Origin: Paenalicyclobacillus cellulosilyticus
Lineage (GTDB): Bacteria > Bacillota > Bacilli > Alicyclobacillales > Alicyclobacillaceae
Reading direction: 5' to 3'
DNA: 64,000 nt
NCBI RefSeq assembly: GCF_014647315.1
Contig: NZ_BMOY01000007.1
Span: 1-64,000 of the forward strand
A program made the translations under genes and the position numbers. The notes beneath the pieces are model-generated. The model was given only the letters and a program-made list of their open reading frames with translations. It had not been told where the DNA came from and did not search any database. Of this stretch, positions 18,162 to 28,005 are shown one piece after another; position 1 is the first letter of the stretch, and each line of letters begins with the position of its first letter.

Positions 18162-18920
18162 ATGGCGGCATCGGTACACCGCGAGGCAGCGGGACGGCGC
18201 ACGGTGGTGGTGACCGGCGCGGGCAGCGGCATTGGACGAGCCGTGGCGCTGGCGTTCGCGCACGAAGGGGCACACCTGGTGCTCAACGACCTGCCCCAGC
18301 AGCCGGGCATCCAGGCGGTGGCGGAAGAGGCGAAGGCGCTGGGGGCTGTCTGCGATCTGCGCCTTTGCGACGTGGCGGACCCGGACGCGGTGCGGTCGAT
18401 GTTTACGGGGCTTGCGCGAGTGGACGTGTTGGTCAACGCGGCGGGCTATTTGCGCGAGGCGCCGTTCACCGAGATGACCGATGAGGAATGGGACCGCATG
18501 ATCCGGGTGCACCTGTACGGGACGTTCCACACCTGCCGGGAGGCGGCCCGGATCATGAAAACCCACGGCGGCGGGCGGATTGTGAACATCTCGTCCGACT
18601 TAGGGCAGATTGGGTGCGAACGGTTGGCCCACTACGCGGCTGCAAAAGGCGGCGTGATTGCGTTGACGAAGAGTTTGGCGCGGGAGCTGGCGGGAGACGG
18701 GATTTTGGTCAACAGCGTGGCGCCGGGCGCCACCCTCACCCCGCTCGTCGAGCAATTGGGTGAGGCGTACATCGCGGAGGAGGCGGCGCGGTACCCGCTC
18801 AAGCGCTTGGGCCGACCGGAGGAGATTGCCGCGGTGGTGTACTTCTTGGCTTCCGACGGCGCGAGCTTCATGACAGGTCAGATTGTGGGGGTCAACGGCG
18901 GCGGCGTGATGATGGGCTGA
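18162..18920 (+). CDS. Short-chain dehydrogenase/reductase (FabG-like)
   Basis: Classical SDR of 252 residues. TGAGSGIG (residues 18-25) binds the cofactor, the catalytic Y158 and K162 lie in HYAAAKGG, and NISSDLG carries the serine. The C-terminus FMTGQIVGVNGGGVMMG fits the family. AGAGGAAGG precedes the ATG. The best-known relatives reduce 3-oxoacyl substrates or oxidise hydroxy acids. Within this cluster it could act on a hydroxy or oxo intermediate, but sequence alone does not show which. Confidence 0.85.
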   Translation: MAASVHREAAGRRTVVVTGAGSGIGRAVALAFAHEGAHLVLNDLPQQPGIQAVAEEAKALGAVCDLRLCDVADPDAVRSMFTGLARVDVLVNAAGYLREAPFTEMTDEEWDRMIRVHLYGTFHTCREAARIMKTHGGGRIVNISSDLGQIGCERLAHYAAAKGGVIALTKSLARELAGDGILVNSVAPGATLTPLVEQLGEAYIAEEAARYPLKRLGRPEEIAAVVYFLASDGASFMTGQIVGVNGGGVMMG

Positions 18921-19004
18921 ATTCCCTCGCCGCGGCCGCGCGCGGCAGGAAAAGGACGAGGAAACAAGGACGAGATAGAAGCGCTGCGAAAGAAGGTGAT
19001 GCGG

Positions 19005-20465
19005 GTGAACATCGCGGAATTTCTCGGGTACGACCGGCACGGCACCATCCAGGAGATTCCCACCACGCTCAACCGGAGCAAGCTGGGAACGCTGGGCGTG
19101 TCGCTGGCGGCGCTCGGCTTCAACGCGCCGGCGTGGGTGGCCGCTTCCTCGATGTCCATCTTGTACGGCATCGTGGGCACCGCGGCGCCGTTGACGCTGC
19201 TCATCGCCTACGTGTTTCCGATGCTGGTGTTGGCGCTGGCGCTTGTGTATCTGACGCGGCTCGCGCCGAGTGCGGGCGGCATCTTCACGTTCGCGTCGCG
19301 GTTTCTCCACTCCGACGCGGGCACCATCCTCGGCTGGGCGTACGTGGTCATGGCGGCGACCGTCACGCCGATGACCGCGGTGATTGGCGCCGAGTACATC
19401 CAGGCGCTCATTCCGGCGCTCAAAGGCGGGGTGCTGGCGCAGGTCATCGGGACGGTGATGGTCCTCACCTTTATGGTGGTCAGCCTGCGGGGGATTGAGA
19501 TCACAGCCCGCGCCGCGGCGACGTTCCTGGTGTTCGAGGTGGGCGTGGTCGTCGGGCTGGGGCTCCTCGGCATCCTCCACCCGGACATCGCTCATCCGTC
19601 GTTCTCCAGCCTCTACTCCGTCTCAGCGGCCGGAGGATGGGGTGCCGTCGGCCGGGGCGTACTGTTTGGTTTGTGGATGCTCGCCAATTTCGACTCAGCC
19701 ATCAACTTCATCGAAGAGGCCAAGGTGCCCGTGCGGACCATCCAGCGCTCGCTTATCTTGGTGCTCTCGGCCGCGTTCGTGATCTACAGCATCGCAGCCA
19801 TCGGCTGGCAGTTCGCCATCCCGGTGGATCAGCTGGCAAAGATTGTGGAGAGCGGCGATGGCGGGCCGATTGCGGCGGTGGCGCACAAGTACCTGCCGAA
19901 CTGGCTGAACTGGATCGCCGTCTTCGTCGTCATCACTTCCGCCTCCGCCGGCTTGCAGATCTCAATGACTTCCGGGGCGCGGGCGGCGTACCGCATGAGT
20001 CAGGACGGGCACCTGCCGGCGGTGCTCGGCCGAGTCAACGGCAAGAAGGTGCCTTGGGTCATCACGGTGCTCATCTCGGCGTACGCCGTCCTGCTCGTGT
20101 GGCTCAAACCCCTCGCCGACCTGCAGTGGTATTACGATGTCATCACCATCACGTTGGTGATCTCGTACATGACGGCGCTCATGGCGTTCATCGCGGTGAC
20201 GTTCCGGAAGCGGCCGCTGGGCCAGGCGCTCCTCGTCAACATCCTGCCCGCGCTGTCGCTGTTGGTGCTCGCGTACATCGGATACACGGCGGGTGCGGTG
20301 CCGGCATCGCCCGGCGATTTGTACAACGCATGGTATATGGGTGGCCTCGTCGTGCTGACGGGCGCGCTGTGGGTGTGGTACGGGAAGCGGTCGCGGTCCG
20401 CACCGCCCCCTGCGACAGGGGCCCATCCGATGCCTGCGGAATCCACGGGGAGTGAGGCGCCTTGA
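19005..20465 (+). CDS. APC family amino acid/amine permease
   Basis: Cytoplasmic-membrane transporter of about 487 residues with roughly twelve membrane segments. LGTLGVSLAALGFNAPAWV at the start of the first segment and the ANFDSAINFIEEAK region are typical of amino acid-polyamine-organocation permeases. GTG at 19005 is preferred, with AGAAGG eight bases upstream; an ATG at 18999 is also possible. The last codons overlap the start of the deacetylase-family gene, showing translational coupling. It is probably the uptake system for the compound degraded by this gene cluster. Confidence 0.85.
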   Translation: MNIAEFLGYDRHGTIQEIPTTLNRSKLGTLGVSLAALGFNAPAWVAASSMSILYGIVGTAAPLTLLIAYVFPMLVLALALVYLTRLAPSAGGIFTFASRFLHSDAGTILGWAYVVMAATVTPMTAVIGAEYIQALIPALKGGVLAQVIGTVMVLTFMVVSLRGIEITARAAATFLVFEVGVVVGLGLLGILHPDIAHPSFSSLYSVSAAGGWGAVGRGVLFGLWMLANFDSAINFIEEAKVPVRTIQRSLILVLSAAFVIYSIAAIGWQFAIPVDQLAKIVESGDGGPIAAVAHKYLPNWLNWIAVFVVITSASAGLQISMTSGARAAYRMSQDGHLPAVLGRVNGKKVPWVITVLISAYAVLLVWLKPLADLQWYYDVITITLVISYMTALMAFIAVTFRKRPLGQALLVNILPALSLLVLAYIGYTAGAVPASPGDLYNAWYMGGLVVLTGALWVWYGKRSRSAPPPATGAHPMPAESTGSEAP

Positions 20466-21295
20466 CGTGGTTGAAAGGGTATCGCATGGCGGTGGCGCTG
20501 TGCTTCGACGTGGACGCGGAGGCGGGTTGGGTGACCGATCCAACCAACCGACGGCGGCTGTCGCTCCTCTCGGCGGCCGCCTTCGGGCGGCGCGTGGGGG
20601 TCGGGCGCATCCTGGAGTTGCTCGCGAAGCACCAGCTGCGAGCAACGTTCTTCATACCCGGCTACACGGCCGAGATTGACCCGGACGTGGTGCGCCGCAT
20701 TGCAGCCGCGGGCCACGCGGTCGGGTGTCACGGGTATCACCACGAGCGCACCGACACCCTCACCTGGGAGGAGGAGGACGACATCCTGCGCCGGTCGAAA
20801 GCGGTGCTCGCGGCGCTGACGGGCGCCCAACCCATCGGGTACCGGGCGCCGTGGTGGGAGCTGACGCCCCAGACCCTGGTGTTGCTCGACCGGCACGGGT
20901 TTTTATACGATAGCAGCCTCATGGGCCTCGACCGTCCGTACTTGGTGCGGGTTCCGGAGACGGATCGCACGTTGTTCGAGATCCCTGTGACTTGGTTGCT
21001 CGACGACTGGGAGCAGTTTGCGTACAGCGCTGTGCCCGCGAGCGGCTGTGTCATTGAGGAGCCGGATAAGGTCTTCCGGCTGTGGAAGGCGGAGTTCGAC
21101 GCCCTCTGTGCGGCGGGGGGAGTGTTCACCCTGACCATGCACCCGGAGGTCATCGGACGGGCCTCCCGGATCCGGATGCTCGATGACCTCATTCAAGCGA
21201 TGAAGCAGCATCCGGGCGTGTGGTTTTGCACGCTGGACGAATTGTACGCCGCGTGGTCCAGCGGCGAGGTGGAGGCACCGGTGTTCGACTACTGA
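20462..21295 (+). CDS. Polysaccharide deacetylase family, cyclic imidase-like
   Basis: NodB-fold metal-dependent hydrolase of 277 residues. The first motif is LCFDVDAEAGW, HGYHHERTD carries the histidine pair, YRAPWWELTPQTL is motif 3, and MHPEVIGRASR is the late histidine motif. DSSLMGLDRPYLVRVPETD and PVTWLLDDWEQF resemble the cyclic imide hydrolase and HP0310-type subgroup more than chitin or peptidoglycan deacetylases. No signal peptide is present, so it works inside the cell, unlike most cell-wall deacetylases. The TTG start overlaps the permease stop by four bases and gives the family's usual lead-in before the first motif. It probably opens a ring or cuts a C-N bond in the pathway. Confidence 0.75.
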   Translation: MTWLKGYRMAVALCFDVDAEAGWVTDPTNRRRLSLLSAAAFGRRVGVGRILELLAKHQLRATFFIPGYTAEIDPDVVRRIAAAGHAVGCHGYHHERTDTLTWEEEDDILRRSKAVLAALTGAQPIGYRAPWWELTPQTLVLLDRHGFLYDSSLMGLDRPYLVRVPETDRTLFEIPVTWLLDDWEQFAYSAVPASGCVIEEPDKVFRLWKAEFDALCAAGGVFTLTMHPEVIGRASRIRMLDDLIQAMKQHPGVWFCTLDELYAAWSSGEVEAPVFDY

Positions 21296-21376
21296 AACCG
21301 TAGCCACCGCCTGTGACGCGCAAGCGGGATGCTTCGCCCGTCCGGCTGCGGAAACCGGCGATCTGAGACAGAGGGG

Positions 21377-22339
21377 ATGGAAGAGACCGTGGCATCCGAC
21401 ATGATGCGTTATCCACGCTTCGAGGGCATCCGGACGTTCATGCGGCTTCCGTACGAGCCAGCGCCGGTGGCATGCGATGCGGTCATCCTCGGGGCGCCGT
21501 TCGATACGGCGGCCAGTTTTCGGAGCGGCGCGCGCTTTGGCCCGGAAGCCATCCGCCGGATTTCTTCCTTGCTTCGTCCGGCCAACGTCCATCACCGGGT
21601 GCGGCCGCTCGATTGGCTGCGGGTGGTGGACGGCGGTGACGCCATGGTCATCCCGGGCAACACGTCGCGCAGCCATGACCTGATTGAAGCAGCGGTGTCC
21701 GGCTGGGTCAGCCAGGGCGCGGTGCCAATCACGCTTGGCGGCGATCATTCCATCGCGTTGGCGGAATTGCGCGCGCTGGCGAAACACCACGGTCCGCTGT
21801 CGCTAATCCATTTCGACGCCCACGGCGACACCTGGGACGAGTATTGGGGTGAGCGGTACACCCATGGAACACCGTTTCGCAGGGCGGTGGAAGAGGGGCT
21901 GTTGGATCCGGCGCGATCGACGCAGATTGGCATCCGCGGGACGGTGTATGACCCGGACGACATCGAGGAAGGCAGGCGCCTGGGCTTTGCGGTGTGGACC
22001 ATCGACGAGGTCCGTCAGCGCGGCCTGGACGGCGTCATGACGGCGGCCCGCGAGCGAGCCGGGCGTGCGAAGGTGTTCGTGAGCTTCGACATCGATTGCC
22101 TGGATCCGGCGTACGCACCGGGGACGGGGACGCCGGAGATTGGGGGATTCACCACCCATGAGGCGCTGGCGCTGGTGCACGGCCTCAAGGGTCTGCACCT
22201 CGTCGGTTTTGATGTGGTGGAGGTGCTGCCGGCGCTCGACGTGGCGGAGATCACGGCATTGGCCGCGGCGACAATGGTGTTTGAATTCCTGAGCCTCCTG
22301 GCGGCCGCGAAACGGGACGCCGCAGGCCAACCCGGTTAG
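21377..22339 (+). CDS. Ureohydrolase family (agmatinase/guanidino acid hydrolase)
   Basis: Arginase/agmatinase-superfamily enzyme of about 320 residues that would release urea from a guanidino compound. All metal ligands are present: H124 in GGDHS, D147, H149 and D151 in FDAHGD, and D238 and D240 in SFDIDCLDP. The specificity loop has [15 protein letters not shown], which I associate with guanidino-acid hydrolases more than arginase. The start is uncertain: ATG 21377 has AGAGGGG directly abutting, and GTG 21389 and ATG 21401 are alternatives. Located between the deacetylase-like and semialdehyde dehydrogenase genes, it suggests that the cluster handles a guanidino acid. Confidence 0.82.
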   Translation: MEETVASDMMRYPRFEGIRTFMRLPYEPAPVACDAVILGAPFDTAASFRSGARFGPEAIRRISSLLRPANVHHRVRPLDWLRVVDGGDAMVIPGNTSRSHDLIEAAVSGWVSQGAVPITLGGDHSIALAELRALAKHHGPLSLIHFDAHGDTWDEYWGERYTHGTPFRRAVEEGLLDPARSTQIGIRGTVYDPDDIEEGRRLGFAVWTIDEVRQRGLDGVMTAARERAGRAKVFVSFDIDCLDPAYAPGTGTPEIGGFTTHEALALVHGLKGLHLVGFDVVEVLPALDVAEITALAAATMVFEFLSLLAAAKRDAAGQPG

Positions 22340-22413
22340 CGGCGGGCATCGTGCGCGTGCAGGCCGAACATGGAGAAACCGCGTGGATAGCAGATGATGT
22401 GGAGGGAGCGTGG

Positions 22414-23892
22414 GTGACCATGCATATTCAGATGAAGTCCGCGCCCATTTTGAAAAACTTCATCGGCGGGAAGTGGGTCGAGTCGAAATCCACGGTTCGG
22501 GAGGTGGTGTTCAATCCGGCGCTCGGGGAGCCGTTGGCCGAGGTGCCGCTGTCCACGCGCGAGGACGTGGCGGCGGCGGTCGCGGCGGCCAAAGAGGCGT
22601 TTCGGACCTGGAGCCGCACACCGGTGCCGAAGCGGGCGAGAATTTTGTTTCGTTTTCAACAGTTGCTGGTGGAGCACTGGGACGAACTTGCCCGGCTCAT
22701 CACCACGGAGAACGGCAAGAGCTACAAGGACGCGTACGGCGAGGTGCAGCGCGGCATCGAGTGTGTCGAGTTTGCCGCCGGCGTCCCGACCTTGATGATG
22801 GGGTCGCAGTTGCCGGACATCGCCACCGATATGGAGTCGGGGATGTACCGTTATCCCCTCGGCGTCGTCGCGGGCATCACCCCGTTCAACTTTCCGATGA
22901 TGGTCCCGGCCTGGATGTTCCCGCTCGCCATCGCCTGCGGCAACACGGTGGTGCTCAAGCCGTCGGAGCGGGCGCCGCTGTCCGCCAACCGCCTGGCGGA
23001 GCTGTTCGCGGAAGCCGGTCTCCCGGACGGGGTGCTCAACGTCGTCCATGGCGCGAACGACGTGGTCAACGCCATGTTGGAGCACGAGGACATCCGGGCC
23101 ATTTCGTTCGTCGGATCGCAGCCGGTGGCCGAGTATGTGTACCGGAAGGCGGCCGCGCACGGCAAGCGCGTGCAGGCGTTGGCCGGCGCAAAGAACCACA
23201 CCATCGTCATGCCCGACGCCGATCTCGACCAGGCGGTGAAACAGATCATCACGGCGGCGTTCGGATCCGCGGGTGAGCGTTGCATGGCCGCTTCGGTGGT
23301 GGTGCCGGTCGGCTCCATCGCCGACGCCCTGGTGGAGAAACTGGTGCGGGCGGCGGATGAAATCAAAATCGGCAACGGATTGGACGAAGATGTTTTTCTT
23401 GGCCCCGTCATCCGCGAGGCACACAAAGAGCGGACCTTGCGGTACATCGAGTTGGGCGAACAGGAGGGTGCGCTGCTGGTCCGCGACGGGCGAAAGGACG
23501 AAGCGGTGCGCGGGCCTGGGTATTTCGTGGGGCCGACGATTTTCGACCACGTGCGACCGGGGATGAAGCTGTGGACCGACGAGATCTTCGCGCCGGTGCT
23601 GTCCATCGTGCGGGCGAAGGACCTCGATGAAGCCATCGCGATTGCGAACCAATCCGAGTTTGCCAACGGTGCCTGCATCTTCACCCACGACGCGCGCGCC
23701 ATCCGCAAGTTCCGGGAAGAGATTGACGCCGGCATGCTCGGGGTCAACGTCGGCGTGCCGGCTCCGATGGCGTTTTTCCCGTTCTCCGGATGGAAGAAGT
23801 CGTTCTACGGGGATCTGCATGCCAACGGCCGTGACGGGGTGGAGTTCTACACAAGGAAGAAAATGGTCACCGCCCGCTACGACCACCTGTGA
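22414..23892 (+). CDS. mmsA: Methylmalonate/malonate-semialdehyde dehydrogenase (CoA-acylating)
   Basis: Aldehyde dehydrogenase of 492 residues in the MmsA/IolA branch, which oxidises (methyl)malonate semialdehyde to acetyl- or propionyl-CoA with loss of CO2. The catalytic cysteine is C290 in [11 protein letters not shown], and the family-specific GAKNH replaces the usual glutamate motif of other aldehyde dehydrogenases. [20 protein letters not shown] is the typical cofactor-binding stretch. GTG 22414 is preferred (GGAGG eight bases upstream); ATG 22420 is possible. With an omega-transaminase upstream it would complete beta-alanine breakdown to acetyl-CoA. Confidence 0.92.
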   Translation: MTMHIQMKSAPILKNFIGGKWVESKSTVREVVFNPALGEPLAEVPLSTREDVAAAVAAAKEAFRTWSRTPVPKRARILFRFQQLLVEHWDELARLITTENGKSYKDAYGEVQRGIECVEFAAGVPTLMMGSQLPDIATDMESGMYRYPLGVVAGITPFNFPMMVPAWMFPLAIACGNTVVLKPSERAPLSANRLAELFAEAGLPDGVLNVVHGANDVVNAMLEHEDIRAISFVGSQPVAEYVYRKAAAHGKRVQALAGAKNHTIVMPDADLDQAVKQIITAAFGSAGERCMAASVVVPVGSIADALVEKLVRAADEIKIGNGLDEDVFLGPVIREAHKERTLRYIELGEQEGALLVRDGRKDEAVRGPGYFVGPTIFDHVRPGMKLWTDEIFAPVLSIVRAKDLDEAIAIANQSEFANGACIFTHDARAIRKFREEIDAGMLGVNVGVPAPMAFFPFSGWKKSFYGDLHANGRDGVEFYTRKKMVTARYDHL

Positions 23893-23937
23893 ACGACCGC
23901 CTGTGAGGTGCCGCGTGGATTCCACGAAGCGCATCGT

Positions 23938-25101
23938 TTACTCCGCCAACGCATGATCCGCCTGGAGATCCGCCCCGTTCCACAGGGCTTTCGCCGTCCA
24001 TGGGACGGGCGGATGGGCCCAAAACGGGTCGTCCGGGGGCAGGCCGAGCGGGAGCAGGCCGGTGGTGCACAGATACAGGCTGCCGGTGGAGATGTAACCT
24101 TCGGCCAAGCCCGGTTGATGGCCGCAGAGGCCGATGCGCAACCACCCGTCCTGGTCGAACGTGCCAGGGGCGTGCAGCGTCCGTTGGAGCACCGCCGTCA
24201 GTGCGCACCGTACCTGCGCCGGTGTGACTTCCGGCGGCAGGAGGCGCAACAGCGCCATCTGCGCCAGGGCATGGAACGCGCCCAACCGGTACGTGATGGA
24301 CCGCCCGAGGGGCGGGTACGATCCGTCGGGGCCAATCAGCCGCTCGAGCACGGCCGCGTATCGCTGCGCCCGGCGGAGGATGGGTTCGCGCAGTGCCGCC
24401 CAATCCGGGTGGTGGTGCGCCATGCGCAGCGTGATGTCGACGAGCATCGGGTGGATGACGAAGCTGTTGTAGTAATCCCAGTGGAAAGATGGCCCGTCGC
24501 CGTACGCCCCGTCTCCCACGTACCACTGCTCGAACTGCCGCAGGGCGTAGTCCACCCGCACCTGGTCCCAGTCCTGGCCCATGAAATGCAGGGCCGTCTC
24601 GATCATCGCGGAGAACAGCAGCCAGTTGTTGAATGGCGGCTTGCGGCCGTAGCGCGTGGCTTGAAGACAGGCGATGATCTGCCCCTGCACCCGCGGCGTG
24701 AGTTTGTGCCACAGCTCGGTGGGCGCCCGCAGGATGGCCTGCGCCAAGAACGCTGTGTCGACGATGGGCTGACCCCCTTCCGTAAAGTTCATGAAGTCGG
24801 GCGAACCCGGATCGGTCGCCGCGTCCAGCGCCTCGCGCGCCAGCGCGGCATAGTGCTGCCGGCGTTCCTCCTCGTCGCCGGTCAGCCCGTGCAGCTCCAA
24901 CCAGGGTGCCGTGCCGACCAAGGTGCGGCTGAACGCCTCGAGGTGCGTGTAACGGGCGCGATCGCGCTCCCTTGCCTCGACGGGCATGCGTCGTTTGAGT
25001 TCCCGCGCCGCCAGGGCGGACAGCACCGGGTGGATGATGCGCAGAAGCGTATCCAGCCAGAGACTGCGTTCCGTCAGGCCGGGCGAGGAGGGATGCGGCA
25101 T
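23938..25101 (-). CDS. DUF2264 domain protein
   Basis: A 387-residue protein of the DUF2264 family, predicted to have an (alpha/alpha) toroid fold as in polysaccharide-active enzymes. Landmarks are FSRTLVGTAPWLEL, NNWLLFSAMIETALH, YVGDGAYGDGPSFHWDYYNSF (abridged: GDGPSFHWDYYNSF), and GRSITYRLGAFHALA. No signal peptide is seen. GGAGG is eight bases before the ATG at 25101. It is followed upstream by an MFS transporter gene in the same direction, about 100 bases away, suggesting a small uptake/processing unit. It converges with mmsA. Members of this family are often found beside carbohydrate genes; no reaction can be assigned. Confidence 0.88.
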   Translation of the reverse strand: MPHPSSPGLTERSLWLDTLLRIIHPVLSALAARELKRRMPVEARERDRARYTHLEAFSRTLVGTAPWLELHGLTGDEEERRQHYAALAREALDAATDPGSPDFMNFTEGGQPIVDTAFLAQAILRAPTELWHKLTPRVQGQIIACLQATRYGRKPPFNNWLLFSAMIETALHFMGQDWDQVRVDYALRQFEQWYVGDGAYGDGPSFHWDYYNSFVIHPMLVDITLRMAHHHPDWAALREPILRRAQRYAAVLERLIGPDGSYPPLGRSITYRLGAFHALAQMALLRLLPPEVTPAQVRCALTAVLQRTLHAPGTFDQDGWLRIGLCGHQPGLAEGYISTGSLYLCTTGLLPLGLPPDDPFWAHPPVPWTAKALWNGADLQADHALAE

Positions 25102-25201
25102 GGGGGCAACCTCCTTGCTCAAGGTGGTCGTCACCGTGTCACAGAGAGACTTTTCATGTTCGTGGATGATAACACAACCTTCAGGTCGGCGGGAGACGCT
25201 T

Positions 25202-26401
25202 TCATGCCTCCGTCGGCTTCGCCGTTTGCTCATGTTCCTTCACCCACCCAAGCAGCAGCGACGAGACCACCACCAACCCCATCGGCACAAAGAAGATGTG
25301 CGGCGAGTAGCCCGGGATGAGGTTCGGGGTGAGATAACCGAGCAGGGATGCGGTCTGCGACAAAAACAGATAGAGCGAGCTGCCAAAGCCGGTCCGTGTC
25401 AGGAACATGCGCTGCACGTAACTCATGCCCACGCTGTAGAGCACCGACACATAGAACGAATGCACGGGCTGCATCGCCACCAGCCAAGGCAAGGCGGGAT
25501 GCAGCGCGTACACCGCGTACACGCCGAAGCCCAGCGCGGCGGCGATCCGGATGACGCGCACGGTACCGTAGCGCGCGGCGGCGTACCCGGCCACCGTCAT
25601 CCACAGCAGTTCGAAGATGGCTTGGACACTCCAAAGGTGAGAGACGAGGGCCGGACTGTGGTAAAGGGCGTCGACGACGAGCGGAAAATAAAGGCCGCGG
25701 ATGGCGTCGCCGCACAACAGGATGAGCAGGGCGAAGATGCCGATCCACTGAAACGGGATCGCGGACTGCGGCAGCGGGCGGTAGCCGCTGGTGCGCTCCC
25801 GGTACCCTGCAAGCAGCAACAGGATCAATGCATAGCTTACGAAGTTTCCCCACAACACCCCGGCGAACGAGACGGCGGTGAACAGCTCGGCGCCGAGCAA
25901 CAGGCCGAGAAAGAAGCCGCAGCTCATCATCGCGCGCAGCCAGACGATGGCCATTTCCGCGATGGCGGGCGCTTCGACCGTGAAATGGCTGCGCGCCATG
26001 GCGAACAACTGCCCCATGATGACCCCGGCCGGACTGGTCGCCAGGACCATGGCGCCAAGCGCCGTCAGAAAGCTGTCCGCATGCAGGTACCACAACAGCC
26101 CTGCCATGCAGAGAACCGCGGCGAGGATGGGCAGGGTCCGTTTGTGCCGCACCCTGTCGCTGGCGATCCCGGTCCCGAGCGTCACGGCCATATCGGTGAG
26201 GAGCGATACGGAGACGAGCACCGATACCTGCAACTTGGTCAGCCCGACGTGTTGGGCGAGATAGATGGCATTCATCGGGCGCAGGATGCCCTGGGCGCAT
26301 CCGTACGCCAGCATCGCCGTGAAGAGGCGCCAGCTGCCGGGGATGCGCAAGAACGCCCGCACATCCTGCCCCATGCGTGTCAAGTGCTCTTCACGCCCCA
26401 T
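25202..26401 (-). CDS. MFS transporter
   Basis: Major facilitator protein of about 399 residues with twelve predicted membrane segments. An N-terminal cytoplasmic loop ASDRVRHKRT corresponds to the loop 2-3 motif. The start overlaps the end of the next MFS gene by 22 bases; ATG 26401 has no clear ribosome site, and ATG 26374 is an alternative. Coupled translation from the upstream gene is likely. The sequence is distantly reminiscent of sugar efflux permeases. The substrate is unknown; neighbouring DUF2264 and drug-efflux-type genes give no firm hint. Confidence 0.8.
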   Translation of the reverse strand: MGREEHLTRMGQDVRAFLRIPGSWRLFTAMLAYGCAQGILRPMNAIYLAQHVGLTKLQVSVLVSVSLLTDMAVTLGTGIASDRVRHKRTLPILAAVLCMAGLLWYLHADSFLTALGAMVLATSPAGVIMGQLFAMARSHFTVEAPAIAEMAIVWLRAMMSCGFFLGLLLGAELFTAVSFAGVLWGNFVSYALILLLLAGYRERTSGYRPLPQSAIPFQWIGIFALLILLCGDAIRGLYFPLVVDALYHSPALVSHLWSVQAIFELLWMTVAGYAAARYGTVRVIRIAAALGFGVYAVYALHPALPWLVAMQPVHSFYVSVLYSVGMSYVQRMFLTRTGFGSSLYLFLSQTASLLGYLTPNLIPGYSPHIFFVPMGLVVVSSLLLGWVKEHEQTAKPTEA

Positions 26402-28005
26402 CCGTTCACACCGTTCGCCGCCGGCTCAGCTCGCTGCGGCGATCCGCTGCTTTTCCCGGGCCCGCCTGGCCCCCCTGCACCGCCCGATCCACGCCCTCCG
26501 GTTCCCCCGGGGCCCCCGGCCTGCGTGGCGAGCGCCTGCTTGTGCGACGGCATCAGCAGCGTCAACACGAGCGTGACGACGGCCGTGCCGAGCACCATCG
26601 CGAAGACCGTGTGCAGCCCGCTGGCCAAAAACGCGTGCACCCGGGTCAGCAGAGCGCCCGTCAAAATATGCCCGCCCCCGGGCTTCAGCCACTGGTTGAC
26701 GTTCATCGCCTGTTGCCGGTAGGGTGCCGGAATGTGCGCCTCGGCATAGCGGGTGAGGGCCTGGTTGAAGTACGTGCCGTAGACCGCCACACCGATGGTC
26801 TGGCCGAGCGAGCGGACGAACGTGCTCGACGCGGTCGCGGCGCCGCGCAGGTTCCAGCCGACCGCCGCCTGCACGAGCACCGTGATGGGCGTGGTGCAGT
26901 AGCCCATGCCGAGGCCCACCACCACCATGATGGCCGTGAACCACCAGGCGGGCGCGTCCACTTCCGCGCGGCTGAGCCAGGCCGCGCCGAGCGTGATGAG
27001 CACGCCGCCGATGACGGCCGTCGTCTTCGATCCGATGCGGTACATGAATCTCCCGGCCAGGGTGCTGCCGATGGGCCAGGCGATGGACATCGGCAAGAGC
27101 GTGAGGCCGGAGTTAGTGGCGCTGAAGCCCAAGATGCCTTGAATCCACATCGGCAGGTAGGCGGTGATGCCGATGAGCACCGCCGCGCTGAAGAAGCCGA
27201 CCAGGTTCGACATGGTGATGACGCGCATGCGGAACAGGCGCAGCGGCAGCATCGGCTCCGGCGCCCTCGCCTCGATGGCGACGAACAGCGCGAGCAGCGC
27301 CACCGCCCCGGCGAACAGGCCGATGAGGGTGGGCGAGTTCCAGGCGTATTTCTGCCCGCCGCTCAGCAGGGCGTACAACAGAAGCGATGCGCCGGCCGTG
27401 AACGTGGCTGCGCCGAGATAGTCGATGGGCCGCCGTGCGCGATGAAACGATTCATGCAGCGCCACCCAGACAAGCAGCAGGGAGACCGCGCCCACCGGCA
27501 GGTTGATGAAGAAGATCCAGCGCCATGTGACGTGATCGACAAAGAAGCCGCCGACCAGCGGTCCGATGAGGCCGGCGATGCCCCACACAGCGCTGAACAG
27601 CCCCTGCATCTTCGCCCGCTGTTCCCCCGGGAACAAATCGCCGATGATGGTGAACGTCACCGGCATCACAGCTCCCGCGCCGATGCCCTGGAAGGCGCGG
27701 AACCAAATGAGCTGCGTCATGGTGTGGGCGAGACCCGAGAGCATCGAACCGAGCACGAACAGGACGACGCCGATGGTGAAGACCACCTTGCGGCCGTAGA
27801 GATCGGCCAGCTTCCCGTAGATAGGCGTGGTGACCGCCGTCGTCAGGGTGTAGATGGCGAACACCCAGCTCATCAGGTCGAGCCCGCCGAGGTCCGCGAC
27901 GATGCGCGGCATGGCGGTGCCGACGACGGTGACGTCGATGGCCACGAGCAGGGTGGCGACCATCATGGCGACGGTGACCAAGACGCGGTTGGTCGTTCTC
28001 TGCAT
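26380..28005 (-). CDS. MFS drug transporter, DHA2 (EmrB/QacA) family
   Basis: Fourteen-segment MFS protein of 541 residues. The DHA2 signature is seen in VAIDVTVVGTAMPRIVADLG (motif D1-like), GKLADLYGRKVV (loop 2-3 motif A) and RAFQGIGAGAVMPVTFTII (motif C-like, truncated here to 19 residues). It should export drugs or metabolites using the proton gradient. GGAGG lies seven bases before the ATG at 28005. The C-terminus carries an odd glycine/proline-rich tail (AGGPGGTGGRGSGGAGG) encoded by very GC-rich DNA. It is divergent from the secreted coiled-coil protein gene. Confidence 0.88.
   Translation of the reverse strand: MQRTTNRVLVTVAMMVATLLVAIDVTVVGTAMPRIVADLGGLDLMSWVFAIYTLTTAVTTPIYGKLADLYGRKVVFTIGVVLFVLGSMLSGLAHTMTQLIWFRAFQGIGAGAVMPVTFTIIGDLFPGEQRAKMQGLFSAVWGIAGLIGPLVGGFFVDHVTWRWIFFINLPVGAVSLLLVWVALHESFHRARRPIDYLGAATFTAGASLLLYALLSGGQKYAWNSPTLIGLFAGAVALLALFVAIEARAPEPMLPLRLFRMRVITMSNLVGFFSAAVLIGITAYLPMWIQGILGFSATNSGLTLLPMSIAWPIGSTLAGRFMYRIGSKTTAVIGGVLITLGAAWLSRAEVDAPAWWFTAIMVVVGLGMGYCTTPITVLVQAAVGWNLRGAATASSTFVRSLGQTIGVAVYGTYFNQALTRYAEAHIPAPYRQQAMNVNQWLKPGGGHILTGALLTRVHAFLASGLHTVFAMVLGTAVVTLVLTLLMPSHKQALATQAGGPGGTGGRGSGGAGGPGGPGKSSGSPQRAEPAANGVNGWGVKST

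Noticed and set aside
22336-23934. 532-codon open frame antisense to mmsA
   Set aside because: The plus strand encodes a clear aldehyde dehydrogenase; the antisense product has no recognisable features.
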